Assembly: GCA_021775105.1 (NCBI GenBank)
Contig: JAJFIJ010000194.1
Span: forward strand, 1 to 38,686
Direction: 5' to 3'
Length of the DNA stretch: 38,686 bases
DNA from: Rhodospirillales bacterium
GTDB lineage: Bacteria; Pseudomonadota; Alphaproteobacteria; Rhodospirillales; Casp-alpha2
Below, one piece after another: positions 15,503 through 23,005 of the stretch. Both the position numbers and the translations under genes were made by a program. How positions within the stretch are numbered: the stretch's first letter is position 1; each line of letters opens with the position of its first letter. Under the pieces are notes generated by a model, which saw only the letters and a program-made list of their open reading frames with translations, did no database searches and had not been told where the DNA came from.

Positions 15503-18500
15503 TTGGGATTCTGTGCCTTGCGAATCAGATATGCACACAATACGGTTCGGCTGGTTGCCGATCGTGGTCGGGAGGAGTTTGGTTCCGCCTGGCCGAAGTG
15601 TGCGTATTTCAATCTGCCTGACCCAGGCCTTTCGCATGTAATCAGGATACTGGCATCGGGCCTTGTCATCAGCACTCTTGTCCTGCCATTCAGTTCCGCT
15701 GAGGCGGTCAGTGTTTCCATACCCCTGCCCCCGCAAGAGATTGCCGCCATCGATATTAACGTGGACAATCTGATGATCCTGCAAATGGAGCTTGGCGATT
15801 ATATGCTGACGGACGCCATCGAAGGGTATCTGAATGAGGGAAGCCTGTTACTTCCGTTAAGTGAATTCGTCGAGGTTCTCGATTTTGCAATTGGCGTCAG
15901 CCCCGGCACCGGAACAGCGAGCGGCTGGTACATCCGGGAAAACCAGCTCTTCTCCGTTGATATTAATTCGGGAGAAGTGGTTTTGGCGGGGAAGAAATCA
16001 CGTTTCGATCCGGCCCTCGTCGCACTGTTTGAAGATGATATCTATATCGATGTCCGTCTGCTGGCAAAATGGTTCCCCGTCGATATCCGGTTTGACTTGC
16101 CCAACCTGCTGATCAAGATCAAATCCCGTGAACCCCTGCCGATTGAAGTTCGACTGAAACGGGACGAGAGGCGAAAATTAACACTCGCCCAGCGCAATCG
16201 GGAGGAAGTGAAATTTCCTGAAATCCCCCAACCTTATCAGATTATAAGCTGGCCCTCGTCGCATTCCAGTATGGAATTCTCCCTTCACAGCAGCGATACG
16301 GGGAATGTCCGGGGGTTTCGCCAGACGACGTTCTGGACCGCCGACGTCGGCAAATTGACCGCAGACCTTTTCCTCAATGCCGACGATCAGGCGATTATCC
16401 CGCAGGCCCGGTTGACCCTGGGCAAGAAGGACCAGAAAGGAGAATTGCTGGGGGCGGCAAAAGCGACTGAGTTTGCATTTGGCGACATTTCCACTCCCCA
16501 GTTTACATCAATCTCCAGTACCAGTCTGGGGCGTGGAGTTGAAATATCAAATTTCCCGCTGGACGACCCGACAGAATTCGACCGCATCACACTGGATGGT
16601 GATCTGCCTGCCGGATTTGAAGTCGAACTTTACCGGAACGAAGTGCTGCTTGATTTCCGGACCTCCAGAGCCGATGGCCGTTACATCTTTGAAGACGTGC
16701 CGCTATTGTTTGGCGTTAATGTATTACGTCTCTCGTTTTTTGGCCCGCAAGGTCAATCCCGCGACGAGATCCGCCAGATCAGGGTTGGCCCCGACCAGAT
16801 AAAACCCGGCAAACACAGATACCGGTTTGCTGCCAATCAGCAGGAAACGCAAACCCTGATCGGCAAGATCGATAGCCCGTCAGATGAAGACGTACAGGGC
16901 AAGTTGCGGTTCTTCAGCGAATACCAGACCGGCATCACGCGCAACCTTTCGATTGCCGCCAAACTGGCCTCCATACCGATGACAGGTGGTCATAATTACT
17001 TTGCCTCCCTGAGTAGCCGAACCGCAATCGGAAACGTTTATGGCCGCTTTGATGTGATCCGCAACCTGAGCGAAGGGTGGGCCGTGACGACAGCCGCACA
17101 AACGGCGATTGGCGGGATCACCATGATTGCCCAGCATGATCGGTTGTATGATTTTGTCAGTGAAGTTTATGACGCCTCCGATGACCCTATCGAACATGAC
17201 AGCAACGTCCGTCTTGAAGGTGTTCTCGACGTCGGCAGTGCAATCCGCGTTCCGTTCAGTCTGACCGGCGCACACGATCAATCGCGTTCCGGTGACACGA
17301 CCACAAGCCTCAGCAATCGCCTGTCGACGGCAATCAGTTCGGCAACGATCTCCAATACATTGACACGCACACTGACCAAGGATGAAGAGACCGGCAAGAC
17401 GGTGACAACGGACGGCACGTTTCTGGTCGGTGGGCAGTTAAAACAGGTGCGGTTACGCGGGCAGTTAAGTTATGGTGTCGAACCGACAATGGATCTGTCA
17501 ACCAGTTCGCTGTCGGCGGACTGGAAACTGTCAAACGATTTCAGTGCGTCAGCCGGCATCAATATCGATTTATCGGAAGACGGGGCCACCACATTTACGA
17601 CCGGCGTCAACTCGACCTATGAACTGGCCTCTGTCGGGATCAACGCCGACTATGATACGACCAACAACTTCAACGCGCGCCTGACACTGTCATTCTCTTC
17701 AGCCCGCGACCCGCGTGATAATTCACTGATCGTCAGCTCCAACAACCTGGCCGAATCAGGGGCACTTTCCGTCCGCGTCTTTCTTGATTCGAATACAAAC
17801 GGTGTGTTTGATGACGAGGACACGCCGCTTGAAGGTGTGCGCTTCAATGCCGGGCAAACCAGTTTCAAGCAACGGACAAACAAACACGGGCTCGCCTATG
17901 TCAGTGGACTCAACACCTACAAGACGATCAATTTTTCTGTTGATAAGGGATCGCTTGAAGATCCCTTCTGGGTAGCCGTCCCCGAGGGTGTATCTGTCTC
18001 GCTGCGGCCGGGTGTGCCGGGGCGGGTTGATTTCCCGATCATCACCACCGGCGAAATCGACGGCACCATTTATAGACGTTCCGGCGAATGGGCGCGTGAG
18101 GTCCGTGATGTTGTCGTACAACTGGTCAACAAGGATGGCGAGGTTGTCAAACAGGTCCAGTCTTCATTTGATGGTTTCTACCTGATGGATTTCATAACGC
18201 CAGGCGAATACACGCTTCGCGTTAATCCCGATCAGCTCAAGCGCCTCAAAATCGCCAGGACTGAAGAGCACAAGGTAATAATCGAAGGCGATGGCACAAT
18301 TCTCAACGGTGTCGATTTCATTCTTGAAGCCGACCGTCAGGAACGGACGTTCCGCCTGCGCCTGATCTCATACAAGACCCGTGAGGAAGGTTTGGCGGAA
18401 TGGCAGCGCCTGAAAACGGATTTCCCGGAACAGTTCAAGGACCTGAAACCAATGATACAGCTGAATGATCAGGGTGGCGATGTCGGTGTGGTTTACGATC

Positions 18501-18610
18501 TTCATGCCGGACCGTTCAAGACACGGGACGATGCCAAGCGGCTGTGTATCACTGTACGCACCAAACGCGGTGAAATCTGGTGCAACCCGATGACCATACA
18601 TGCCCGCTAA
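15503..18610 (+). CDS. Usher-like outer-membrane protein with SdrD-type domains and C-terminal SPOR-like domain
   Basis: 1035 codons from the TTG at 15503; the true start is uncertain. A hydrophobic signal (IRILASGLVISTLVLPFSSA) lies only at residues about 48-68, with no ATG before it in this frame; TTG 15518 is another option. Residues about 85-215 form an N-terminal module. A beta-sandwich of usher middle-domain type follows (LPAGFEVELYRNEVLLDF, GRYIFEDVPLLFGVNVLRLS, FFGPQGQSRDEIR), and then many amphipathic strands to about 750, as in an outer-membrane barrel. Two carboxypeptidase-regulatory/SdrD-like domains come next (FLDSNTNGVFDDEDTPLEGV near 760; EIDGTIYRR near 850). The last 88 residues resemble a SPOR domain (FRLRLISYKTREEGLAEW, YDLHAGPFKTRDDAKRL). 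It should export the DUF4402 subunits. Fusion of an usher to a peptidoglycan-binding-type domain is unusual. Confidence 0.75.
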   Translation: MGFCALRIRYAHNTVRLVADRGREEFGSAWPKCAYFNLPDPGLSHVIRILASGLVISTLVLPFSSAEAVSVSIPLPPQEIAAIDINVDNLMILQMELGDYMLTDAIEGYLNEGSLLLPLSEFVEVLDFAIGVSPGTGTASGWYIRENQLFSVDINSGEVVLAGKKSRFDPALVALFEDDIYIDVRLLAKWFPVDIRFDLPNLLIKIKSREPLPIEVRLKRDERRKLTLAQRNREEVKFPEIPQPYQIISWPSSHSSMEFSLHSSDTGNVRGFRQTTFWTADVGKLTADLFLNADDQAIIPQARLTLGKKDQKGELLGAAKATEFAFGDISTPQFTSISSTSLGRGVEISNFPLDDPTEFDRITLDGDLPAGFEVELYRNEVLLDFRTSRADGRYIFEDVPLLFGVNVLRLSFFGPQGQSRDEIRQIRVGPDQIKPGKHRYRFAANQQETQTLIGKIDSPSDEDVQGKLRFFSEYQTGITRNLSIAAKLASIPMTGGHNYFASLSSRTAIGNVYGRFDVIRNLSEGWAVTTAAQTAIGGITMIAQHDRLYDFVSEVYDASDDPIEHDSNVRLEGVLDVGSAIRVPFSLTGAHDQSRSGDTTTSLSNRLSTAISSATISNTLTRTLTKDEETGKTVTTDGTFLVGGQLKQVRLRGQLSYGVEPTMDLSTSSLSADWKLSNDFSASAGINIDLSEDGATTFTTGVNSTYELASVGINADYDTTNNFNARLTLSFSSARDPRDNSLIVSSNNLAESGALSVRVFLDSNTNGVFDDEDTPLEGVRFNAGQTSFKQRTNKHGLAYVSGLNTYKTINFSVDKGSLEDPFWVAVPEGVSVSLRPGVPGRVDFPIITTGEIDGTIYRRSGEWAREVRDVVVQLVNKDGEVVKQVQSSFDGFYLMDFITPGEYTLRVNPDQLKRLKIARTEEHKVIIEGDGTILNGVDFILEADRQERTFRLRLISYKTREEGLAEWQRLKTDFPEQFKDLKPMIQLNDQGGDVGVVYDLHAGPFKTRDDAKRLCITVRTKRGEIWCNPMTIHAR

Positions 18611-18611
18611 A

Positions 18612-18655
18612 ACAAATCCCGAGCGAATAACGTCATTCGCGACGACGCATTTGTG
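18612..18655. repeat. 44-bp dispersed palindromic element, copy 1 (likely terminator)
   Basis: 41 of 44 bases match 28422-28465. The core stem GCGAAT / ATTCGC is nested in an outer ACAAAT / ATTTGT stem. It lies between convergent genes (usher-like stop 18610, CoA-transferase stop 18663), the same setting as copy 2, so a bidirectional terminator or REP-like element is likely. Confidence 0.75.
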
Positions 18656-18662
18656 GTTCGCA

Positions 18663-19850
18663 TCAAAGAATTTCGCGGTTTTTCAGGTCTTCAATTTCGG
18701 CTGCGGAAAACCCGAATTCCTGCAGCACCTCATCGGTATGTTCACCCCGTTCCGGGGTCGGGATACCGGTCCGGGGTTTGTAGCGGCTCAGGTTGACCGC
18801 CTGGCCAACCAGATTCATGTCGCCGAGCTCGGGGTGTGTAACGGGGTGTTCCATCCCCAGATGCCTGACCTGCGGATCAGCGAACATCTCATCAATGGCA
18901 TAGATCGGTCCGCAGGGCACACCGATACCTGATAACAGGTCGATCCACTCGGCAGAGGTGCGGGTTAACGTCACCGCCTCAATTGACGCATTGACCGCAT
19001 CGCGGTTTTTCGAACGCAGCTCTCCTGTAGCAAAATCAGGATTGTCTTTCATGCCCGGTGCATCAAGGGCGTCACACAGCCTGATCCAGATGGCGTCCCC
19101 CGTGGCGGCGATATTGATGTAGCCGTCGCTGGTTTTGAACACACCGGTCGGAATACTGGTCGGATGATTGTTCCCGGCCTGCGGCGCGACCTCTCCCTTG
19201 ACCAGCCAGCGCGCTGCCTGAAAATCCAGCATCGCAATCTGCGACTGCAACAACGATGTCTGCACCCATTGCCCTTGACCGGATTTTTCACGTTCCAGCA
19301 AGGCAACAAAAATGCCCATCGCGCAATACATGCCCGCCGTCAGGTCGGCAATGGGGATGCCCGCCCGCACCGGCCCCTGCCCCGGCAATCCGGTGACCGA
19401 CATGACCCCGCCCATACCCTGGGCGATCTGGTCGAACCCCGGCCGACGCGCATAAGGTCCGTCCTGTCCGAAGCCCGAAATGCTGGCGAGAATAATTTTC
19501 GGATTAACCGCTTTCAGCGATTCGTAATCAATGCCAAGGCGGTCTTTAACGTCGGGGCGAAAATTTTCGACAACCACGTCCGCCTGTTTGACCATCCGCA
19601 TCAGCGCGGCAATTCCGTCCGGGTCTTTCATGTTCAGCGTCATACCGCGCTTGTTGCGGTGAATGTTCTGGAAATCCGGACCGGACCGTGCCCCACCCAT
19701 GCCCTTCGACGGGTCAATCGCTTCGGGGGCCTCAATCTTGATGACGTTGGCCCCCCAGTCAGCCAATTGGCGAACCGCCGTCGGACCGGACCGCACGCGG
19801 GTCAGGTCAAGCACGGTAAAATGAGAGAGCGGTCCCTGATAATCAGACAT
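18663..19850 (-). CDS. CaiB/BaiF family (class III) CoA-transferase
   Basis: 395-aa CoA-transferase family III enzyme, which moves CoA between carboxylic acids through an aspartyl-CoA intermediate. Conserved features: LSHFTVLDLTRVRSGPTAVR at the N-terminus, ADWGANVIKIEAPEAID, NKRGMTLNMKDPDG, VVENFRPDVKDRLG, and the IPIADLTAGMYCAMG segment with the expected catalytic Asp. The C-terminal GVPCGPIYAIDEMFADPQV is also typical. It starts at ATG 19848-19850; the upstream extension in frame lacks support. A TGTATACA palindrome lies 25 bp upstream, and further upstream is copy A of the 108-bp CRP-site/small-RNA element. No dedicated pathway genes are adjacent, so the acid substrate cannot be stated. 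Confidence 0.9.
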   Translation of the reverse strand: MSDYQGPLSHFTVLDLTRVRSGPTAVRQLADWGANVIKIEAPEAIDPSKGMGGARSGPDFQNIHRNKRGMTLNMKDPDGIAALMRMVKQADVVVENFRPDVKDRLGIDYESLKAVNPKIILASISGFGQDGPYARRPGFDQIAQGMGGVMSVTGLPGQGPVRAGIPIADLTAGMYCAMGIFVALLEREKSGQGQWVQTSLLQSQIAMLDFQAARWLVKGEVAPQAGNNHPTSIPTGVFKTSDGYINIAATGDAIWIRLCDALDAPGMKDNPDFATGELRSKNRDAVNASIEAVTLTRTSAEWIDLLSGIGVPCGPIYAIDEMFADPQVRHLGMEHPVTHPELGDMNLVGQAVNLSRYKPRTGIPTPERGEHTDEVLQEFGFSAAEIEDLKNREIL

Positions 19851-19874
19851 GGCAAAGTTCCCGAACAAGCAAAA

Positions 19875-19882
19875 TGTATACA
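19875..19882. promoter_or_regulatory. TGTATACA palindrome, possible GntR-type operator
   Basis: A self-complementary TGTATACA within ATTGTATACA (minus strand) lies 25 bp upstream of the CoA-transferase start. The same ATTGTATACA occurs upstream of the EamA gene at 32223. GntR-family regulators commonly use such TTGTATACAA-like operators; no GntR gene is in the window. Confidence 0.35.
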
Positions 19883-19987
19883 ATCGGAGGAGCCTATCAC
19901 GAGACCTTCACGCCGACAATTGGCCGGGCAGGCACATCACTGTGGATAATATAGTCTGGAATACCAAACTGAAGACCGTCTGCGGGC

Positions 19988-20043
19988 AAAAAAATACCGG
20001 GCCGCCAGTTCGGGGCCCGGTGAAGGAGAAAGTGTGAATATCA
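19988..20043 (-). ncRNA. Predicted small RNA, copy A, with intrinsic terminator
   Basis: About 56 nt predicted from promoter spacing to the end of a 7-T run. The leader carries TTTCTCCTTCACC, complementary to a Shine-Dalgarno sequence, followed by a perfect terminator stem ACCGGGCC / GGCCCGGT (loop 10) and TATTTTTTT. It belongs to a 108-bp element (19985-20092) found three times with no length change. It lies between the PAS-HD-GYP gene (stop 20139) and the CoA-transferase gene (start 19850). It may be a trans-acting RNA or an attenuated leader of the CoA-transferase gene; it could also terminate the upstream HD-GYP transcript. Confidence 0.6.
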
Positions 20044-20049
20044 AGGATC

Positions 20050-20092
20050 AATATAGCGATCACCGTATGCGCTGACAGTGATGGAGGTCACA
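20050..20092 (-). promoter_or_regulatory. CRP-like site and promoter of small RNA copy A
   Basis: Read on the minus strand: operator TGTGA-CCTCCA-TCACT (palindrome 20078-20091, centre -41.5 from the predicted start), -35 CTGTCA (20078-20073), 17-bp spacer, -10 TATATT (20055-20050). The spacer and operator centre differ from copies B and C while the boxes are identical, which argues for selection on the promoter itself. Confidence 0.65.
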
Positions 20093-20138
20093 TGGGGAGA
20101 ATTAAAATTATCGCAGCGGTTTGACGGTGAGACGCCGC

Positions 20139-21149
20139 TCAGGCGGCTGCCCCGAATTCCTTACCGGCCAATTGCCCGCTGGCCACCAGATCTCTCGCCG
20201 CACTTAGTGCACCTTCATGAAACTTGTGGGCGTTCTCATTCATGATCGTGATGGCCTCCTCAAACGTATTGCTTTTGCGATACGGCCGGACCCCGGCAAT
20301 GGCCTCAAGGTTGTCAGCGACACAGACAATGGCGGCTTCCAGGGGGATGTCATTTTCCTTTAACCCGGACGGATACCCCGACCCGTCCCGGTGTTCGTGA
20401 TGATGCTTGACAATATTCATCACAACATCGCCGTATCCAACATCGGCGAGAATATCAAATCCAATTTCAGGGTGGCGTCTGACAAACGCCCATTCGTGCT
20501 CGTCCAGCTTGCCGGGTTTGGTCAGAATTTCAATTGGCACGGCAACCTTGCCGATATCGTGCATTCCCGCCCCAAGACCGATCAGTTCCACCATATCCCA
20601 GCCCAGCTGAAGGGTTTTTGAAATCTCCATGGAAATGAACGCCGTCCGGGACATGTGGTTTTGCGTATAGGGGTCGCGCTGCTCAATCGCACGTCCGAGC
20701 GCCGCCGAGGTCTTGCGGTACAGACTGGCTTCAAGGCGTTGGTGATTTTCAAGCGGAGTCCTGTCGATAAATTCGGCCAACCGGTATGTCTCACCATCTA
20801 TAATGAACAGGCGCGGCGATACCATCACATCTTTCTCTGCACCGGATTTGCTAAGCAGACGCAAGGCATATCTTTCCGGCACATCCGATCCGAATTGCCA
20901 GCGCAACAGATCATGGTCTTCGGCAATCGACAGATCAAATGCGCTCATGCCATATAATTCATCCCGGTCGTAGCCGATCAGATCAATGAATTCATTATTT
21001 GCAGCGATGACCGCACCGTCCCGGGTGACGGCAAAGGCCCCCATAATGAAGGGCAGGCAATTCGCCACACACTCGATACCGCCGCAGTCAAATACATGCT
21101 TGAGAAATTTGTCAAATTCCTGATGAAAGCTGTGAATCAGATCGGTCAT
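20139..21149 (-). CDS. PAS-HD-GYP protein, probable c-di-GMP phosphodiesterase
   Basis: 336-aa cytoplasmic signalling protein. A PAS domain occupies about residues 30-130 (AVTRDGAVIAANNEFIDLIG is its first strand-helix), followed by an HD-GYP domain (about 145-325). Motifs of a metal-binding HD-GYP enzyme are present: GAGMHDIGKVAVP, RRHPEIGFDIL, HHHEHRDGSGYPSGL (the GYP signature) and VADNLEAIAGVRPYR. This class hydrolyses c-di-GMP to GMP or pGpG, lowering biofilm and adhesin output. There are no membrane segments. ATG 21149 has GAGG seven bases upstream. Copies B (upstream) and A (downstream) of the 108-bp element flank it, so its expression may respond to the same CRP-like signal. Its PAS input is unidentified. 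Confidence 0.9.
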   Translation of the reverse strand: MTDLIHSFHQEFDKFLKHVFDCGGIECVANCLPFIMGAFAVTRDGAVIAANNEFIDLIGYDRDELYGMSAFDLSIAEDHDLLRWQFGSDVPERYALRLLSKSGAEKDVMVSPRLFIIDGETYRLAEFIDRTPLENHQRLEASLYRKTSAALGRAIEQRDPYTQNHMSRTAFISMEISKTLQLGWDMVELIGLGAGMHDIGKVAVPIEILTKPGKLDEHEWAFVRRHPEIGFDILADVGYGDVVMNIVKHHHEHRDGSGYPSGLKENDIPLEAAIVCVADNLEAIAGVRPYRKSNTFEEAITIMNENAHKFHEGALSAARDLVASGQLAGKEFGAAA

Positions 21150-21456
21150 GCTTGAACCTCATTATTGCCTGACGCCGCCAACTTACTCTGATCGAGCAAC
21201 ATTTGCCCCTGCCAGACCGGGTTACCCCCCCCTGATTTCTCTATCGCAGCCTTCCTATTATTATTAAATTTTTTTCAACCATAACTTACTGACACCATGC
21301 TGTCTTGATAAATATTATAAATAGTTGTTTTTTAATTTATCAGATCAATTTTAAACGACATACACATTCACTCTGTCGATCAAACTGACCGCAGATTTCC
21401 CTGGCTCACCGGGCGAATAACCTGATCCGAATGCGATCGAGGTTTGCTTGCGCGCA
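21150..21456. other. Intergenic region upstream of the PAS-HD-GYP gene
   Basis: About 300 bases without a credible gene. The middle (about 21250-21360) is strongly AT-rich with several TTTTTT runs and would suit a promoter for the PAS-HD-GYP gene; I could not place a convincing -35/-10 pair. The far end abuts copy B of the 108-bp element. Confidence 0.5.
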
Positions 21457-21459
21457 GGC

Positions 21460-21515
21460 AAAAAAATACCGGGCCGCCAATTCGGGGCCCGGTGAAGGAG
21501 GGATTGTGAATATCA
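21460..21515 (-). ncRNA. Predicted small RNA, copy B, with intrinsic terminator
   Basis: About 56 nt, same organisation as copy A: a leader with ATCCCTCCTTCACC (anti-Shine-Dalgarno), a perfect terminator stem ACCGGGCC / GGCCCGGT (21468-21475 with 21486-21493), then seven Ts. Part of the 108-bp element at 21457-21564. It lies between the EamA gene (stop 21602) and the PAS-HD-GYP gene (start 21149), about 310 bp from the latter. Confidence 0.6.
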
Positions 21516-21521
21516 AGGATG

Positions 21522-21564
21522 AATATAGCTAACCCTCCACGTTCTGACAGTGACGGCGATCACA
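21522..21564 (-). promoter_or_regulatory. CRP-like site and promoter of small RNA copy B
   Basis: Read on the minus strand: operator TGTGA-TCGCCG-TCACT (palindrome 21550-21563), -35 CTGTCA (21550-21545), 17-bp spacer, -10 TATATT (21527-21522). The operator centre is at -41.5, the standard class II activator position. Confidence 0.65.
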
Positions 21565-21601
21565 GAGCCCCGAATTTAATTGGAAAAGTCACGTGTCGGT
21601 G

Positions 21602-22555
21602 TCATTGGGGTTTTTCTGCGGTCTCGGGCCGCGGGCCGATACGGAAATAACCGGCTGCGGTAATCCGGCTGCGGGTGCGCAGGACGGGTGTGTTTTCCGA
21701 CGTATTCTGTCGGCTTTCCCGAACAACAATATAGACCCCGCTGGCGATGATGACCCCGACCCCCATGAGTGTTTGCAGGTCTGCAGTTTCGCCGAAAAAC
21801 AATGCCCCATAGGCCAGCGCCCAGAGAATTTGTGAATACTGCATTGGTGCAACCACAGCGGCTTCACCGGATTTATAGGCGGCGATCATGCAGACCATTG
21901 CCACAAATGCCAACACCGCCAATGCCGCTACGGCGCCAAGATCACCGACCTCCATCGGTTTGTAAAAAAACGGCATCAGCGCTCCCATGATCAGGAAATT
22001 CGCCAGCAAGGGAAACAGCAGCAGAACAACGTCACGTTCTTCGCGACCAATCCGGCGCACAATAATGGACGCCAGCGCTGAACAGAATGCGCCCGCGAGC
22101 GCCGCATAATGGCCGAGCGTCAAAGGCGTGGAATCAGGGCGCAACACGATCAGAACCCCGATCAGGCCGACTGCCACCGCGCCGCCACGATGCAGGCCAA
22201 CCCGTTCGCCAAGCACCGGGATCGACAACAGGGTGATAATCAGCGGCACGGTAAAAAGCATGGCATAGGTCTGGGTCAGGGGCAGAACTGAAAATGCGTA
22301 AAAATTGCTGGCGGTGGAGATCACCAGCGCAAGGGTCCGGAGCGCTACCCACCACGGATGACGCGGGTGCAGGTTCGCCGCGCTCGGGTCACTGACCAGC
22401 TTGATGGAAACCAGCGGGAACCCGAACAGGACGGTGAAAAATACGATCTGAAACGGCGTATAGGTGGCACCCAGATATTTCACCAGCACGTCATGAGTGG
22501 CAAAAATACCGAAGGCCAGAAGACCCAGCAGCGCACCTTTGGTATTGGGATTCAT
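21602..22555 (-). CDS. EamA-family (DMT superfamily) transporter 1
   Basis: 317-aa inner-membrane protein with about ten hydrophobic segments arranged as two EamA repeats, the drug/metabolite exporter fold. The N-terminal segment GALLGLLAFGIFATHDVLVK and the end of the second repeat (GEAAVVAPMQYSQILWALAY, FGETADLQTLMGVGVIIASG) are typical. A charged cytoplasmic tail of about 35 residues follows the last membrane helix. ATG 22553-22555 starts just before the first helix; an in-frame extension of 44 residues to 22687 is unsupported. The substrate cannot be deduced. It sits between copies C (upstream) and B (downstream) of the 108-bp element, and it resembles the third EamA gene of this window more than the second. 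Confidence 0.88.
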   Translation of the reverse strand: MNPNTKGALLGLLAFGIFATHDVLVKYLGATYTPFQIVFFTVLFGFPLVSIKLVSDPSAANLHPRHPWWVALRTLALVISTASNFYAFSVLPLTQTYAMLFTVPLIITLLSIPVLGERVGLHRGGAVAVGLIGVLIVLRPDSTPLTLGHYAALAGAFCSALASIIVRRIGREERDVVLLLFPLLANFLIMGALMPFFYKPMEVGDLGAVAALAVLAFVAMVCMIAAYKSGEAAVVAPMQYSQILWALAYGALFFGETADLQTLMGVGVIIASGVYIVVRESRQNTSENTPVLRTRSRITAAGYFRIGPRPETAEKPQ

Positions 22556-22715
22556 AAACCAACCCGTCCCGGTTCCAGTTGACGATGCCGGATAAGATAC
22601 AAACCCGGCGGACAGGGCAAGTGTCCCGGCCATGCTATTTTTACAGGCCTGCCTCACACCTGCCAAGCCCGCCCGGTTGGCGCACACTGCGAAAGCATCC
22701 CGCTGACCTCACGGC

Positions 22716-22771
22716 AAAAAAATACCGGGCCGCCAGTTAGGGACCCGGTGAAGGAGAGAGTGTGAATATCA
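22716..22771 (-). ncRNA. Predicted small RNA, copy C, with weakened terminator stem
   Basis: About 56 nt, same organisation as copies A and B: a leader with CTCTCTCCTTCACC, then the hairpin and seven Ts. In this copy the stem is interrupted: ACCGGG / CCCGGT pairs, the seventh pair is mismatched (C opposite A) and the eighth is restored. Part of the 108-bp element at 22713-22820, upstream of the EamA gene that starts at 22555. The gene on its other side is transcribed away from it, so here the hairpin is not needed as a terminator for any upstream gene. Confidence 0.55.
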
Positions 22772-22777
22772 AGGATG

Positions 22778-22820
22778 AATATAGGTAACCCTCCACATTC
22801 TGACAGTGACGGCGATCACA
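22778..22820 (-). promoter_or_regulatory. CRP-like site and promoter of small RNA copy C
   Basis: Read on the minus strand: operator TGTGA-TCGCCG-TCACT (palindrome 22806-22819), -35 CTGTCA (22806-22801), 17-bp spacer, -10 TATATT (22783-22778), operator centre at -41.5. Identical boxes to copies A and B. Confidence 0.65.
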
Positions 22821-23005
22821 TGTGGAACTAAAATTTTATAAGTGGTATCAGTTCCCGCTTTGTAGGCCGCAGGAATTACGCGGTCCGCTCAGCCAACCCG
22901 ACGAGGTTTGTCCGTTGTCTGTATTCACAGCAAGATACGGGTGGCCCGTTTGGCCCTATCAAACTAGGTTTCGTCTGAATGAAGACGCGATCAAAGGAAA
23001 CCAAT

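Noticed and set aside
20035-20100. Micro-ORFs on the plus strand of the three 108-bp elements (GAAGGAG then GTG AAT ATC AAG GAT ...)
   Set aside because: Strong-looking ribosome site and similar first codons in all copies, but lengths differ (8 to 13 codons), the ends diverge, and all conserved spacing is explained better by a minus-strand promoter and terminator.
19985-22820. Integron-like cassette array (genes separated by repeats)
   Set aside because: The repeats lack attC core and inverse-core sites, no integrase is present, and the repeats contain promoter and terminator elements instead.
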